A stretch of 64,000 nucleotides of DNA from JAPKZH01 sp964537875 (GCA_964537875.1 CAZIDN010000011.1:1-64000), one strand, 5' to 3'; positions 1 to 8,206 are shown, counted from the first letter of the stretch. Notes: generated by a model from the sequence alone, not told the origin. Translations and numbers: made by a program.

Positions 1-632
1 ATCGGCAAACTTGCCTTCGCTTAGTCGAATTGCTTTCCGTGGAAATCCAGGCTAGGCCATTCCCACCGAACGAATTTAACTTGACACTTGCTGCAAGGTC
101 AAGTGTTGGTCAGACCATATGATGAGATTTCTATCCTGAGTCCGTCGTCTTTCTGATAGGACGCGGCTAACCAGGGTCATTTTCCCCGAGAATGAAGAGC
201 GGCTCGAGAGAGGGCATATACAAGTAGCCCGGCGAGAAAAAGTGGGGACGTCCCCACTATTGTCCTAATGTTGGTTTTTAATAGCTTCATAATTTATTAA
301 TTATTAGGCAAATCTCGCCTAAATCCCGTCCTTTTTGATATATCTCATCCCCGAATTTCCCTCATATTCTCCCTGGACTTGGGATAATTCTTAGACGCAG
401 CGTTAGTTATATGACGAGAGAAGGAGACAAGACCATGGCTGAAGAAATGGAAGCTGGAATCTGCACGGCGACGCCAGACGAACTGGCGGGTTGAAAGCCC
501 GCTCGCCTAATGCCGGTGAAGCAGGTATTTTATAGGAAGCTTAAAATCCACCATTTTTGACCTGGGGCTCCGGCAGTTCCTTGCGCACAAACGCCAAAAA
601 TCGCTCTGCATCTTTGAGCGCCTTTTCCGCCT
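1..632. other. Intergenic or decayed region without a convincing gene
   Basis: No long reading frame with coding character is visible. It contains an imperfect hairpin (CTTGAC at 80-85 against GTCAAG at 98-103, with inner CTTGC/GCAAG), an 18-bp palindrome at 241-258, and a 19-codon open frame at 435-494 behind an AAGGAG at 421-426 that I do not recognise. The right end overlaps a possible gene remnant on the minus strand. I saw no tRNA or rRNA here. Confidence 0.5.
241..258. repeat. 18-bp perfect palindrome centred on GACGTC
   Basis: AGTGGGGACGTCCCCACT is its own reverse complement. No T-run follows on either strand, so it is not an obvious terminator. Short GC-rich palindromes of this kind often belong to dispersed REP-like families, but only this copy was noticed in the window. 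Confidence 0.45.
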
Positions 633-651
633 CTAGGGATAAATTTTGATT
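541..651 (-). pseudogene. Possible remnant of a small helical (HEPN-like?) protein
   Basis: An open frame of 36 codons overlaps and follows the end of the nucleotidyltransferase gene, in another frame, and stops at TAA 541-543. It reads AEKALKDAERFLAFVRKELP, an amphipathic helix of the type seen at the start of HEPN partners of MNT nucleotidyltransferases. There is no ATG/GTG start, and the frame is far too short for a HEPN domain. The HEPN idea rests on position and helix character only. It could equally be chance coding. Confidence 0.15.
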
Positions 652-1223
652 CCTTTTTTTATTTTTTCAGCAAGTTTCAGATTGCTTCTCTCTTTCCACT
701 CTTTTTCGGTCAGAATATAGGGAGAAAGCGGATTTCCATATCTTTCCAGACAAAAAAGGACGAGTCCGTCGACGGCTTGCTCGATTTCTTGCTTTTTGGA
801 TTCATCCTTGACTTGAATATAGAGATCGATGTCGCTATCGAATCGTTCCGTGCCCATAGCGACAGAGCCGAATAGGATCAGGTTCTCTAGGAAGGGAAGC
901 GGAAGCTCGTCCAGAATCGTCCTCTTGAGGTCTTCGAACGGCGCCTTTTTCTGCGATAGCGTATTGAATAATCCGGACAAAATATGGAAAGAGTAGCTAC
1001 CCCGGTTGACTCTCCATAAGTGAGCTCTTCCGGCCCGGACGAAGTGGACAAAATTTATTTCCGCAAGCTCGCGCATGATTCTATTGATGCTCATATGAGA
1101 GACGCCTGAAACGGCGGCAATTTCTCGCTCGCTCATCAAAGCTTCGTGCTTTAGCAGGAAGCCGACGATTTTTTGTTTTGTTTTGGAATTGAGGACGGTT
1201 AGCAGGGACTTGTGGAAAACCAT
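633..1223 (-). CDS. Nucleotidyltransferase-domain protein with N-terminal winged helix
   Basis: 196 aa. Residues 1-75 look like a winged helix-turn-helix of the ArsR/MarR kind (LMSEREIAAVSGVSHMSINR). Residues 110-190 carry the minimal nucleotidyltransferase signature GSVAMGT followed by DSDIDLYI, where the two Asp would bind metal. Proteins of this design occur as MNT-type antitoxins or stand-alone regulators that add nucleotides to a partner. No intact HEPN gene is next to it, so the partner, if any, is missing or decayed. The start ATG (1221-1223) has AAGGAG 7 nt upstream. A 16-bp palindrome covers the likely -10 box, so the HTH probably represses its own promoter. Function beyond the fold is unknown. 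Confidence 0.8.
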   Translation of the reverse strand: MVFHKSLLTVLNSKTKQKIVGFLLKHEALMSEREIAAVSGVSHMSINRIMRELAEINFVHFVRAGRAHLWRVNRGSYSFHILSGLFNTLSQKKAPFEDLKRTILDELPLPFLENLILFGSVAMGTERFDSDIDLYIQVKDESKKQEIEQAVDGLVLFCLERYGNPLSPYILTEKEWKERSNLKLAEKIKKGIKIYP

Positions 1224-1244
1224 CGCGTTTCTCCTTATAATTTA

Positions 1245-1279
1245 TGTTACAATTGTAACAATTATATTACGAATGTCAA
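1245..1279 (-). promoter_or_regulatory. Promoter with palindromic operator of the wHTH-nucleotidyltransferase
   Basis: Reading the minus strand, TTGACA (1279-1274) is followed after 16 bp by TACAAT (1257-1252), then AAGGAG and the ATG at 1223. The perfect palindrome TGTTACAATTGTAACA (1245-1260) covers the -10 box completely, the expected position for an autorepressor site. A weaker relative, ATTACGAATGT, lies directly upstream at 1266-1276. Confidence 0.75.
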
Positions 1280-1452
1280 TGCCTGGGAAGCAAGGTCGGG
1301 GGGATTGAATCATCGAATGCCAACGAGCAGCTAAAGACGATTATTTCTCTAACTCAGAATCATTCAATCTTATCGACCTGTTCAGTTTAATGGCCGTGAA
1401 AAATAGACCCAAAAGTTGTCCTGGAACGCCCGTTTGTAGTATCCTTTTCCCC

Positions 1453-2919
1453 ATGAGCCGGAAAGTCGGCCGGAATGATCCCTGCCCTTGCGGGAGCGGG
1501 AAGAAGTACAAAAAATGCTGCGGCCCCAAGGAGACCTACGAGCCTCTCGTTCCTCCTTCGCTGCGGACCGGGACCTCCTGTGACGATTATCTGGATGTCT
1601 TGGCGATCGTCGCGATGTACGGCGAGAAGGTCCGGCGCTTCGAAAAAGACGGAGGGGAGCTGAAGAAAGCGGTCTCCCGCTTCGAACGAAGGTTCCGTCC
1701 GGGGAAGCCGGGAGGGCTTACGGACAGCTTTTTTATGAGCTGGATGCACTTTGACTTCCGGTTTGGCGAAAGCCGCGAGACGATCGCCGAGCGATTCCTT
1801 AAGGACCCTCTGACGGCGCAGCTCAAGGAAACCGGCCACTCGATCATCCGCGAGCTTTCCGATAGCTATTTCTCCTTCTACGGGGTTATCCGATCCGGAC
1901 CCCAGGCCGTCACCGTGGAAGAGCTGGCGACCGCCAGGCGATTTACGGTGATCGAGATTGCCAAGCTTTACGAAATGGATCCCATGCCCGGCGAGATCTT
2001 GTTTTCGCGCCTGGTCGGCCCGCCGCGCCGGGCCGTTTTTTTCACGACACCGTATATCTTCGGCCCGGAGGCCCGAACTCAGTTAGAGCGGGCCCTCCGC
2101 ATCCAGGAAGAGGATTTCCGTCAGAGCTCGGCGGCCTTACTCTTCCCTCCCGAGCGGCACTTCGCCGAGTCGCAGAAAGAGCTCGCCCTTTTTTGGGCCG
2201 AGTATATCCGCCAGGGGGAAAAAGCTGGCCTGGGGGAGTCTGCGGCGTTTCCGGATGCTCCGCCCGGTCGCTACCCCCACCTCGTCAATACGGACGGGGA
2301 GGAGCTGGTGCTTGCGGAAATGCATTTCCGCATCAAGGACGAGCCGGCTCTAAGGAACAGGCTCGCCTTGATGAAAGGTTACGAATACGACGAGAACGAC
2401 GGGTCATGGGTCTGGATGAAACCGAGGAGCCGTAAAGATCCCGATGCCCCCCGGACGGTTCTCGGGCGCTTCAAGATCAAGGATAATCGCCTCATCGCGG
2501 AGACAAATTCGCGGGAGAGGACAGCCCGCTTCCGGTCCGAACTCAAAGATCATCTAGGCGGCCTCATCGCCTACGATAAGACGCTCTGGCGGGATCAGGA
2601 TGACATGCCGGAGTTGTCCCCGGAAGAAATCGAGGCCCGGGAGAGAGAGTCGGAGGAGTTGAACTCCAGGCCGGAAATCCAGGAGGCGATCCGAAAGCAC
2701 TTGGAACACCACTACTTCAAGGAGTGGCCGCGGATGAAAATCCCGGCCCTCGGCGGCCTCACGCCGATCCAAGCGGCCAAGACCGAGAACGGCCGGGCAA
2801 AACTTAAGGCGCTCCTGGACGATATCGAAGGCATGGAGGAAGCGGCGGCTTCGACAAAACCGAAAGTGGATGTTGACCGGCTCCGCCGAATGCTCGGCAT
2901 CCCTCCGAAGGCCAATTGA
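1453..2919 (+). CDS. SEC-C motif protein of unknown function
   Basis: 488 aa from the ATG at 1453, chosen because SEC-C proteins commonly begin at the motif. An in-frame ATG at 1390 would add 21 residues with no ribosome-binding site. The SEC-C zinc motif is at residues 8-24 (C11, C13, C22, C23; CPCGSGKKYKKCC), the same metal-binding tail known from SecA. The long middle has no domain I can name. The C-terminal segment contains IPALGGLTPIQAAKTENG, a short module that recurs at the ends of many SEC-C proteins. No partner is evident. The stop TGA is followed by a further 64 open codons in the same frame. Confidence 0.75.
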   Translation: MSRKVGRNDPCPCGSGKKYKKCCGPKETYEPLVPPSLRTGTSCDDYLDVLAIVAMYGEKVRRFEKDGGELKKAVSRFERRFRPGKPGGLTDSFFMSWMHFDFRFGESRETIAERFLKDPLTAQLKETGHSIIRELSDSYFSFYGVIRSGPQAVTVEELATARRFTVIEIAKLYEMDPMPGEILFSRLVGPPRRAVFFTTPYIFGPEARTQLERALRIQEEDFRQSSAALLFPPERHFAESQKELALFWAEYIRQGEKAGLGESAAFPDAPPGRYPHLVNTDGEELVLAEMHFRIKDEPALRNRLALMKGYEYDENDGSWVWMKPRSRKDPDAPRTVLGRFKIKDNRLIAETNSRERTARFRSELKDHLGGLIAYDKTLWRDQDDMPELSPEEIEARERESEELNSRPEIQEAIRKHLEHHYFKEWPRMKIPALGGLTPIQAAKTENGRAKLKALLDDIEGMEEAAASTKPKVDVDRLRRMLGIPPKAN

Positions 2920-3114
2920 GTTCTGCTTTCCGATGGCAGGCCGCTTGGCCACCTGGAAGACCTCGTCCAAGCGCACCCTGAGATCAATCTGGAAATTCCA
3001 AAACTCGCCGGGCAGATCAATGCCTGCCGCGGAGCCGTAGAAACCGCCCGTTCCCGCCAGCCTGATTTTGTATCCCGGTGGAATATGGCGCGGGAAAAAC
3101 AGAAGAAGGAGTGA
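2920..3114 (+). other. 64-codon open frame directly after the SEC-C stop, possible gene remnant
   Basis: The frame of the SEC-C gene continues open past TGA 2917-2919 to TGA 3112-3114. The stretch has ordinary codon choice and a plausible soluble composition (GRPLGHLEDLVQAHPEINLE). It has no ATG or GTG start near its 5' end, only CTG at 2923. It may be the tail of a gene whose front was lost, a C-terminal extension reached by stop readthrough, or chance. Confidence 0.25.
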
Positions 3115-3138
3115 GGACCGGAGCTCGATATTTTCATC

Positions 3139-3205
3139 TTGACAGAAACCGGGGAGAAGCGTACTTTATAATAGGTCTATTAATTAGTCCGAGAATAGAC
3201 CTATT
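3139..3205 (+). promoter_or_regulatory. Promoter and double palindromic operator of the RelBE-type pair
   Basis: TTGACA at 3139-3144 and TATAAT at 3167-3172 are present, though their 22-bp spacing is long; TACTTT at 3162-3167 gives 17 bp. Two 12-bp sites, AATAGGTCTATT (3170-3181) and AATAGACCTATT (3194-3205), are each palindromic (AATAG/CTATT), are reverse complements of each other, and lie 24 bp centre to centre. The first overlaps TATAAT and the second abuts the GGAGGAAGG before the antitoxin. This is the expected layout of cooperative antitoxin binding. Confidence 0.75.
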
Positions 3206-3216
3206 GGAGGAAGGCC

Positions 3217-3489
3217 ATGGCAAATTATTCAGAGACGGTCCCGCTGAGCAAGGCCAAGGCTTTGTTTTCGGAGTATATCCGGAGGGTCAGGGAGGAGCAC
3301 GAGTCTTTTGCCATCACACATCGGGGAAAGGTTGAGGGGGTTCTTCTGAGCGTCGAGGAATACGAAAGCCTCATCGAGACCCTGGAAATCCTGAGCGACA
3401 AGGATCTTACGGCCAGCATCCGCCGGGGGCTCAAGGATGAAAAAGCCGGAAGGCTTCATCCTTATAAAGAGGTCTTCCCGGACAAATGA
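3217..3489 (+). CDS. Phd/YefM-type antitoxin
   Basis: 90 aa. The N-terminal half matches the Phd/YefM fold: ETVPLSKAKALFSEYI, then ITHRGKVEGVLLSVEEYESL, where repeats of this family bind DNA as dimers. The C-terminal tail (SIRRGLKDEKAGRLHPYKEVF) is the disordered toxin-wrapping segment seen in this family. It overlaps the toxin start by ATGA, the usual translational coupling. GGAGGAAGG precedes the ATG. It should neutralise the downstream RelE-like nuclease and repress the operon through the two palindromes at 3170-3205. Confidence 0.88.
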   Translation: MANYSETVPLSKAKALFSEYIRRVREEHESFAITHRGKVEGVLLSVEEYESLIETLEILSDKDLTASIRRGLKDEKAGRLHPYKEVFPDK

Positions 3490-3782
3490 AAAAGTCTCCT
3501 TATCGCGTGCTCTTTACGAAAGAAGCCAAAAAGAACATTGAGAAGCTGGATCCTTCGATCGCGAAAATCGTCGGGAAGGCGATCGAGTCCTTGGCCCGCA
3601 CTCCCGTCAAAGGAAAGCCGTTGGCCTACGATCTGGCCGGCTTGCGTTCGCTGAGGACATCCGACTATAGAATCATATACCGGATCAAAGAAAAAGAGCT
3701 CCTTATAATCGTCATCGCCGTCGGCCACCGTAAAGAAATATATGAAAAACTCAAAGAGCTCCTCCTTAGCCTCTCGTCTTGA
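3486..3782 (+). CDS. RelE/ParE-family toxin
   Basis: 98 aa, the normal size for RelE. It contains FTKEAKKNIEKLDPSIAKIV, LAGLRSLRTSDYRIIYRI and VIAVGHRKEIYEKL, the canonical RelE core with the basic and aromatic residues (R..DYRIIY, GHRKEIY) used to cleave mRNA in the ribosomal A site. Its ATG lies inside the antitoxin stop (ATGA), so it is coupled to the antitoxin. Ribosome-dependent cleavage is inferred from the family; a ParE-like gyrase poison is less likely given the HRKEIY end. Confidence 0.88.
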   Translation: MKKSPYRVLFTKEAKKNIEKLDPSIAKIVGKAIESLARTPVKGKPLAYDLAGLRSLRTSDYRIIYRIKEKELLIIVIAVGHRKEIYEKLKELLLSLSS

Positions 3783-3818
3783 CCACAGGATGATGGGAAA
3801 TGGCGAAATCGACTCGAA

Positions 3819-4142
3819 CTAAAGCCTCCACCATTCTCTCAGGCTGAGCTTTCCTCCGCCCTCTGCGGCAGGAGTGACCGCCTCGCCTCCGGATAAGATC
3901 CTTGATATGAACTCGGGAGCGGCAAAGCCATAGGCAAGGGCTTGTAACACACTGGCTGCTTCTCCCAGCCAAGCTGCAAGTCCGCCCAAAATGACCAGCA
4001 GCAGCAATCCTATCCAGAAAGTAACGCTGCGCAAGTATTCAGGCACTTTAGGGTCGTGGCGGTTCTTGATGATACGCAAAGCATCTGGGATAAGCCCTCC
4101 GGCGCATCCAATCAATATCATCGTCCATTGAGTTGATAACAT
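3819..4142 (-). CDS. Small membrane protein, unknown
   Basis: 107 aa with GGGAG ahead of the ATG. Hydrophobic segments are visible at about residues 7-23 (MILIGCAGGLIPDALRII) and 40-62 (VTFWIGLLLLVILGGLAAWL), and a weaker one around 65-80. The C-terminus is short and soluble. No family is recognised. It sits just before the kinase gene on the same strand and could be read with genes from either side. The size and topology resemble phage-type membrane proteins, but nothing else here supports a prophage. Confidence 0.55.
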   Translation of the reverse strand: MLSTQWTMILIGCAGGLIPDALRIIKNRHDPKVPEYLRSVTFWIGLLLLVILGGLAAWLGEAASVLQALAYGFAAPEFISRILSGGEAVTPAAEGGGKLSLREWWRL

Positions 4143-4180
4143 TTTTCACTCCCTGATAATGAATTTTGCTCGAAAGACCT

Positions 4181-6568
4181 CTATTTCTTCAGCATGGCCT
4201 GATAGACGGCCTTTTTCTGCGGCTTTCCCCAGGCCTCGTAAAGAGCGACCAGGCGCCTGACTATCGCCTGGGTTCGGGGGTGGTCCTGACCGAATTGGCC
4301 TTTGATGATGGCCAGGCTCTCCACCAGTAACTTCTCCGCCTGAGGGAATCTTTTTGTCTTGGTCAGGCATTCGCCCAAGAGACTCCTGACTGTGGCTGTC
4401 TGGAAATTGTTCTCCCCATAAATCTTGCCGTAGAGCGCGACGACTTCAAGGCAATCCCTTTCCGCTTCCTCGAACTTGCCGGTCCGCACGAGAAGGGCCG
4501 CCAGGTTTACTATCGCGTTTCCATAGTTTGGATGGTCCGGGCCGTAGAGCTTATGGTGCAAGGCGACGGACTGACGGAACATGGTCTCCGCCTCAGCTAA
4601 TTGGCCGCTGTCCCTGAGGACCATGCCGAGGTTATTGAGATACGAAGCGATCTCCGGATGAACCTCGCCTAGGAGGCGGCGATTCATTTCCAGGGCTTGG
4701 CGGAAGAGCTTTTCGGCCTCATCGTATTTTGCTCTCCGGTAGAGAAACATGCCCAGGTTATTGAGGCTTTGAGCTATGTCGGGATGCTCCTTGGGGAAGA
4801 GCTTCTGACGGATGGCGAGGGCTTGTCGGTACAGCGGCTCAGCCTCATCGTAGCGGCCCAGCGAATTGAGCGTCATAGCCAGATCGTTGAGGCTAGTGGA
4901 CACTTCGTAGTTTTCTTCGCCCAACTTCTTCCGCCGGATGTCAAGAGCGCCCCGGAAGAGTTTCTCCGCTTCGGCTAAGTTACCCATGGAGTAGCGAAGC
5001 GCGCCTAAGCTGTTCATGCTCTCGGCGATGAGAGGATCATCCGGGGCGAGTTCTTGCCGACGCACCTCCAGCGCCCGCTCGGCCAGAGGCACGGCCTGAG
5101 GAAAGAGACCTAGGTTCATATACACCGTGCCCATCGTATCCATCAGCCGGGCTTTGACCAGCGGTTCTCCTTTGAGCTCTTCCTCGACCCGAGCCGCGCC
5201 CTTGTCCAGGATCTCGCGCGCGGTGATGGTGTTTCCCAGCGCCTGTCTGGGATCCGAGACTTGGAAGATACTGACCAGAAAGTCCGAGACGCGGCGGGTG
5301 GTCTTGGTTTCCTGGTTAGCCCTGTCCCGCTCGCCGGCAGCGACGGCCTCGGCCCGCTTGGCCCGGATGAGGCCCGTCGTGGCCAGGACCAGGCCCGCCA
5401 CCAGGGCCAGGAAAACGGCCACGCCGGCCGCCAACCCCACCTTATGCCGACGGGCGAATTTGGTCAGGCGATAGGTCGTGCTGGGTGGCCGCGCCGAGAT
5501 GGGCTCATTGTGAAGATGCCGGTTGATATCCATAGCCAGGCCGGTGGCCGTCTCGTAGCGTCGGGTCCGGTCCTTTTCCATGGCCCGCATAAGGATGCAG
5601 TCAAGGTCGCCCTTGAGCTGCCGGTGGAGGGACGCCGGGTCTGTGCGGCGGTGCCCGGCGATCGTGGTGTTTGTCTCTCCAAGCTTGATGATCTGAGTGC
5701 TTGCCCGGGGCGGATCAATCTCGCGGATGATGCGCTGGATCTCGTTAAAAGCAGCGGCCCTGAGCATTTTCTGGTCGAAGGGCAAGACTCCGATCAGGAG
5801 CTCGTAGAGCATGACCCCCAGCGAATAGATGTCGGTTCGGGTGTCGATGTCAAGCCCCGACAACTCCGCCTGCTCCGGGCTCATGTAAGCGGGAGTCCCG
5901 ATCAGGAGGCCTTGTTCGGTGAACAGCGTGCTCTCAGCCAGGCGGTGGTCGATGGCCTTGGCTATGCCGAAGTCGATGATTTTGGGAACGGGTTTTCCGT
6001 CCTGGACGGCCACTAAAACGTTGGACGGTTTGAGGTCGCGGTGGATGACGCCTTTCTGGTGGGCATGCTGGACGGCCTCACAGATGGGGATGAAGAGCTC
6101 CAGCCGCTCCCGCGTCGTGAGTTCGTTCTGGTCGCAGTAGGTCGTCAGGGGGATGCCCTTCACGAGCTCCATGACGAAGTAGGGACGGCCTGTGTCCGTC
6201 GCCCCGCCGTCGAAAACTTTGGCGATGTTGGGATGATCCATCACCGCCAGAGCCTGGCGCTCGGCCTCGAAGCGGGCGACGACGTGATGGGTGTCCATCC
6301 CCAGCTTGATGATCTTGAGCGCCACTTGCCGCTTGACCGGGGCGGTCTGATCGGCCAGGAAAACGACGCCCATGCCGCCTTTGCCCAACTCCTTGACGAG
6401 CTTGTATTTGCCCGCGATGAGCGAGCCCAGCCCCGGCTCCTTGTGAGGCGGCTCGACGGGCATGGCCCGGGCATCCAATGTTTCGGCTATCGTGGGGAGG
6501 GCGGCTCCGCAGGCATCGCAGGCCGGTCGGCCGGGCGGGTTCTCGGAGTGACATTTCGGACATTTCAT
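4181..6568 (-). CDS. Membrane-anchored Ser/Thr protein kinase with TPR sensor
   Basis: 795 aa from the ATG at 6568, which has a strong AGGAGGT; an upstream ATG at 6667 lacks one. A zinc ribbon (C3xxC6, C17xxC20) is followed by a Hanks-type kinase: glycine loop GKGGMGVVF about 62-70, K85 in VALK, catalytic HRDLKPSN with D178, DFG at 199-201, and a SPEQ activation segment. One membrane helix lies near 390-415. About 380 C-terminal residues form TPRs of the TPR_10/12 type, with repeated H-P-x-x-A..LNNLG. The kinase would be cytoplasmic and the TPRs exported. Such kinases phosphorylate regulators or enzymes in Acidobacteria-like bacteria; the substrate is unknown. Confidence 0.9.
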   Translation of the reverse strand: MKCPKCHSENPPGRPACDACGAALPTIAETLDARAMPVEPPHKEPGLGSLIAGKYKLVKELGKGGMGVVFLADQTAPVKRQVALKIIKLGMDTHHVVARFEAERQALAVMDHPNIAKVFDGGATDTGRPYFVMELVKGIPLTTYCDQNELTTRERLELFIPICEAVQHAHQKGVIHRDLKPSNVLVAVQDGKPVPKIIDFGIAKAIDHRLAESTLFTEQGLLIGTPAYMSPEQAELSGLDIDTRTDIYSLGVMLYELLIGVLPFDQKMLRAAAFNEIQRIIREIDPPRASTQIIKLGETNTTIAGHRRTDPASLHRQLKGDLDCILMRAMEKDRTRRYETATGLAMDINRHLHNEPISARPPSTTYRLTKFARRHKVGLAAGVAVFLALVAGLVLATTGLIRAKRAEAVAAGERDRANQETKTTRRVSDFLVSIFQVSDPRQALGNTITAREILDKGAARVEEELKGEPLVKARLMDTMGTVYMNLGLFPQAVPLAERALEVRRQELAPDDPLIAESMNSLGALRYSMGNLAEAEKLFRGALDIRRKKLGEENYEVSTSLNDLAMTLNSLGRYDEAEPLYRQALAIRQKLFPKEHPDIAQSLNNLGMFLYRRAKYDEAEKLFRQALEMNRRLLGEVHPEIASYLNNLGMVLRDSGQLAEAETMFRQSVALHHKLYGPDHPNYGNAIVNLAALLVRTGKFEEAERDCLEVVALYGKIYGENNFQTATVRSLLGECLTKTKRFPQAEKLLVESLAIIKGQFGQDHPRTQAIVRRLVALYEAWGKPQKKAVYQAMLKK

Positions 6569-6636
6569 GGTCCACCTCCTGGCTAGTTGCCGTGGCTCCC
6601 TATCTTGTCCCAAAGACAATGAGCGTTTTGGACATT

Positions 6637-7380
6637 TTACTCTTTCCTTCCCCAAATAATCATCCATGCCGGCCCGCCATGGACTTTATATTCTTTAAAT
6701 GGAGATCGCGCGAAGAATTCCTTAACTTCCATGGGTGTGTAGCTGGCCAGCACCGACCCCAGTGGTTCGTTGGTCTTCCGCATCGCCGTGGGCATGACTA
6801 TCGATGTGGCAAATATCATGAGCAAATAAAAGAAGAGCCGCGAATCCCTGCGCATATCAATCAATAACAATTGCCCTCCGGGTTTAAGCACCCGGTGGAT
6901 TTCCGTCAGGCCGCGCTCCGGTTCGGACCAATGATGCAGCGACAGGCTGCTGATGGCAAAATCCAGCGCATGATCCGGCAGAGGCAGGGTTTGGATATTC
7001 CCTTCGCGAAATTCGACTCGGCCTTCAAACCCAAGCGAAATTGCATTCGCGTTTGCAGTTTTAATCATCTCCTGGGCCGTGTCCAGCCCAAGGACCTTCA
7101 AGCGGGGGAATTTCCGGGCGATGAGCGTGGTCAATAATCCTGGACCGCAGCCTATATCAGCCAAGATTCCTGTCGGCTTATGTCGGCGCAGTTGCCGGAC
7201 GATCAGCCGCCTCAAAACCCGGAACTGCGGCCACTTGCTGATCCGGTCGTAGGCTTGCGCCGCTTGAATGTCTTCAATGCCTTCAAGACTGGGTTTTCGA
7301 CCTGGTCGAACTTTAATAAAGATCAGGGAAGCGAAAAGAACAGCGAGGACGGTTATCGCCAGGATCATTCCTGTTGTCAT
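6637..7380 (-). CDS. SAM-dependent class I methyltransferase, membrane-anchored
   Basis: 247 aa. An N-terminal hydrophobic helix (residues 4-22) is followed by a Rossmann methyltransferase of the Methyltransf_11/25 type: motif I LADIGCGPGLLTTLI, acidic loop LGLDTAQEM, then SSLSLHHWSEPERGLTEIHRVLKPGGQLLLIDM. A second hydrophobic stretch (FFYLLMIFATSIVM) lies near residues 185-200. The fold resembles ubiquinone/menaquinone-type C-methylases, but the substrate cannot be read from sequence. GGAG precedes the ATG. It lies 68 bp upstream of the kinase start on the same strand and may be cotranscribed. Confidence 0.8.
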   Translation of the reverse strand: MTTGMILAITVLAVLFASLIFIKVRPGRKPSLEGIEDIQAAQAYDRISKWPQFRVLRRLIVRQLRRHKPTGILADIGCGPGLLTTLIARKFPRLKVLGLDTAQEMIKTANANAISLGFEGRVEFREGNIQTLPLPDHALDFAISSLSLHHWSEPERGLTEIHRVLKPGGQLLLIDMRRDSRLFFYLLMIFATSIVMPTAMRKTNEPLGSVLASYTPMEVKEFFARSPFKEYKVHGGPAWMIIWGRKE

Positions 7381-7432
7381 ATAGTCTCCAATCTTATCTT
7401 ACTCCCTATTGCTCTTCAGAATTCCCTATATT

Positions 7433-7879
7433 TTAGCCACTGAGAGAGAGAAATTCCTCGGCTGTAACGATTTTGATTCCTCGAAATTCCTTCAATCCAA
7501 GCAGATGTTTGTCGCCGCTTATGATAAGGTCGGCTTGTCCGTCGACGGCCAGGACAAGGAACTTATCATCGGAAGGATCTTCAACAATTATCCGAAAGAC
7601 TGCGGAAGTCTTGACCGGTTCAACGAAGGGTATGAGCTCCTGCTCGATAATGGACTTGATATCTTCTTTGGCCAATCTGAATTTAGGGTAGGCCAGAACC
7701 CTAACGTATTCGTTGAGAACGTCTGAAGACATGAGCACGTGGAGGCGGCCTTTTTGCCACAGCCCGACAAGCTGGCTCGGGCGGCCGTGAAACAGAATGG
7801 CTGAGATGAAGACGCTGGTATCCAGGACGACTCTTGAGGCGGTGGAGGAGCCCGATCGACTTACTTTTTTCTTGCCCAT
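7433..7879 (-). CDS. PIN-domain toxin of the COG1569 type
   Basis: 148 aa. VVLDTSVFISAIL supplies the first metal-binding Asp, DVLNEYVRVL the conserved acidic helix, and DPSDDKFLVLAVDGQADLIISGDKHLL the remaining acidic residues of the PIN ribonuclease site, so the active site looks intact. Family members cleave RNA, often initiator tRNA or rRNA loops; the target here is unknown. The first 19 bp overlap the end of the AbrB-like antitoxin gene, making a two-gene operon. Confidence 0.85.
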   Translation of the reverse strand: MGKKKVSRSGSSTASRVVLDTSVFISAILFHGRPSQLVGLWQKGRLHVLMSSDVLNEYVRVLAYPKFRLAKEDIKSIIEQELIPFVEPVKTSAVFRIIVEDPSDDKFLVLAVDGQADLIISGDKHLLGLKEFRGIKIVTAEEFLSLSG

Positions 7880-8097
7880 TCGATCGCGTCTTCAACATCT
7901 TTGAGCGTCAAGCCGAGCGAGGCGATTTTTTTTCGGGCCTTGCCAAGAGTCGTATCCCTCAGAGCGGTCATCTTAACCGGCTCCAGGACGATTTTGCCTT
8001 CGTCGGCTTTCACCTCAAAATATTCGACATCCTCGAATTTTTCCATAACCTTCTTGGGCAGGGTGATTTGATTTTTATAGGTTCTTTTGCAGATCAT
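7861..8097 (-). CDS. AbrB/SpoVT-like antitoxin for the PIN toxin
   Basis: 78 aa. The N-terminus (KRTYKNQITLPKKVMEKF) is a swapped-hairpin AbrB DNA-binding motif, and the C-terminal helix (LGLTLKDVEDAIEWARKK) is the kind that contacts a PIN toxin. AGGAGGTTGAACCC precedes the ATG. A clean promoter lies just upstream, so the operon is short and autonomous. It is expected to bind its own promoter together with the toxin. Confidence 0.85.
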   Translation of the reverse strand: MICKRTYKNQITLPKKVMEKFEDVEYFEVKADEGKIVLEPVKMTALRDTTLGKARKKIASLGLTLKDVEDAIEWARKK

Positions 8098-8115
8098 GGG
8101 TTCAACCTCCTGGTA

Positions 8116-8144
8116 ATTTTACAAGGAAAAAAGGAATCTGTCAA
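8116..8144 (-). promoter_or_regulatory. Sigma-70-like promoter of the AbrB/PIN operon
   Basis: On the minus strand TTGACA (8144-8139) is separated by 17 bp from TAAAAT (8121-8116), which lies about 18 bp before the antitoxin ATG. No clear palindrome is present, in contrast to the other modules in the window. Confidence 0.75.
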
Positions 8145-8206
8145 GTAAGGAATAAATGCTAATCGCCGGCCAGGACTTAGCCGCATGGCCGCCGATTTCT
8201 ATTCCA

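Noticed and set aside
80..103. Imperfect palindrome around TTGACA as a MerR-type promoter
   Set aside because: No -10 box at a suitable distance and no gene behind it.
435..494. 19-codon frame behind AAGGAG as a real small gene
   Set aside because: Too short to judge, no family resemblance and no conserved neighbour; mentioned only in the description of the region.
3819..4142. Holin or other prophage gene
   Set aside because: Only size and hydrophobicity fit; no phage genes are found in the surrounding DNA.
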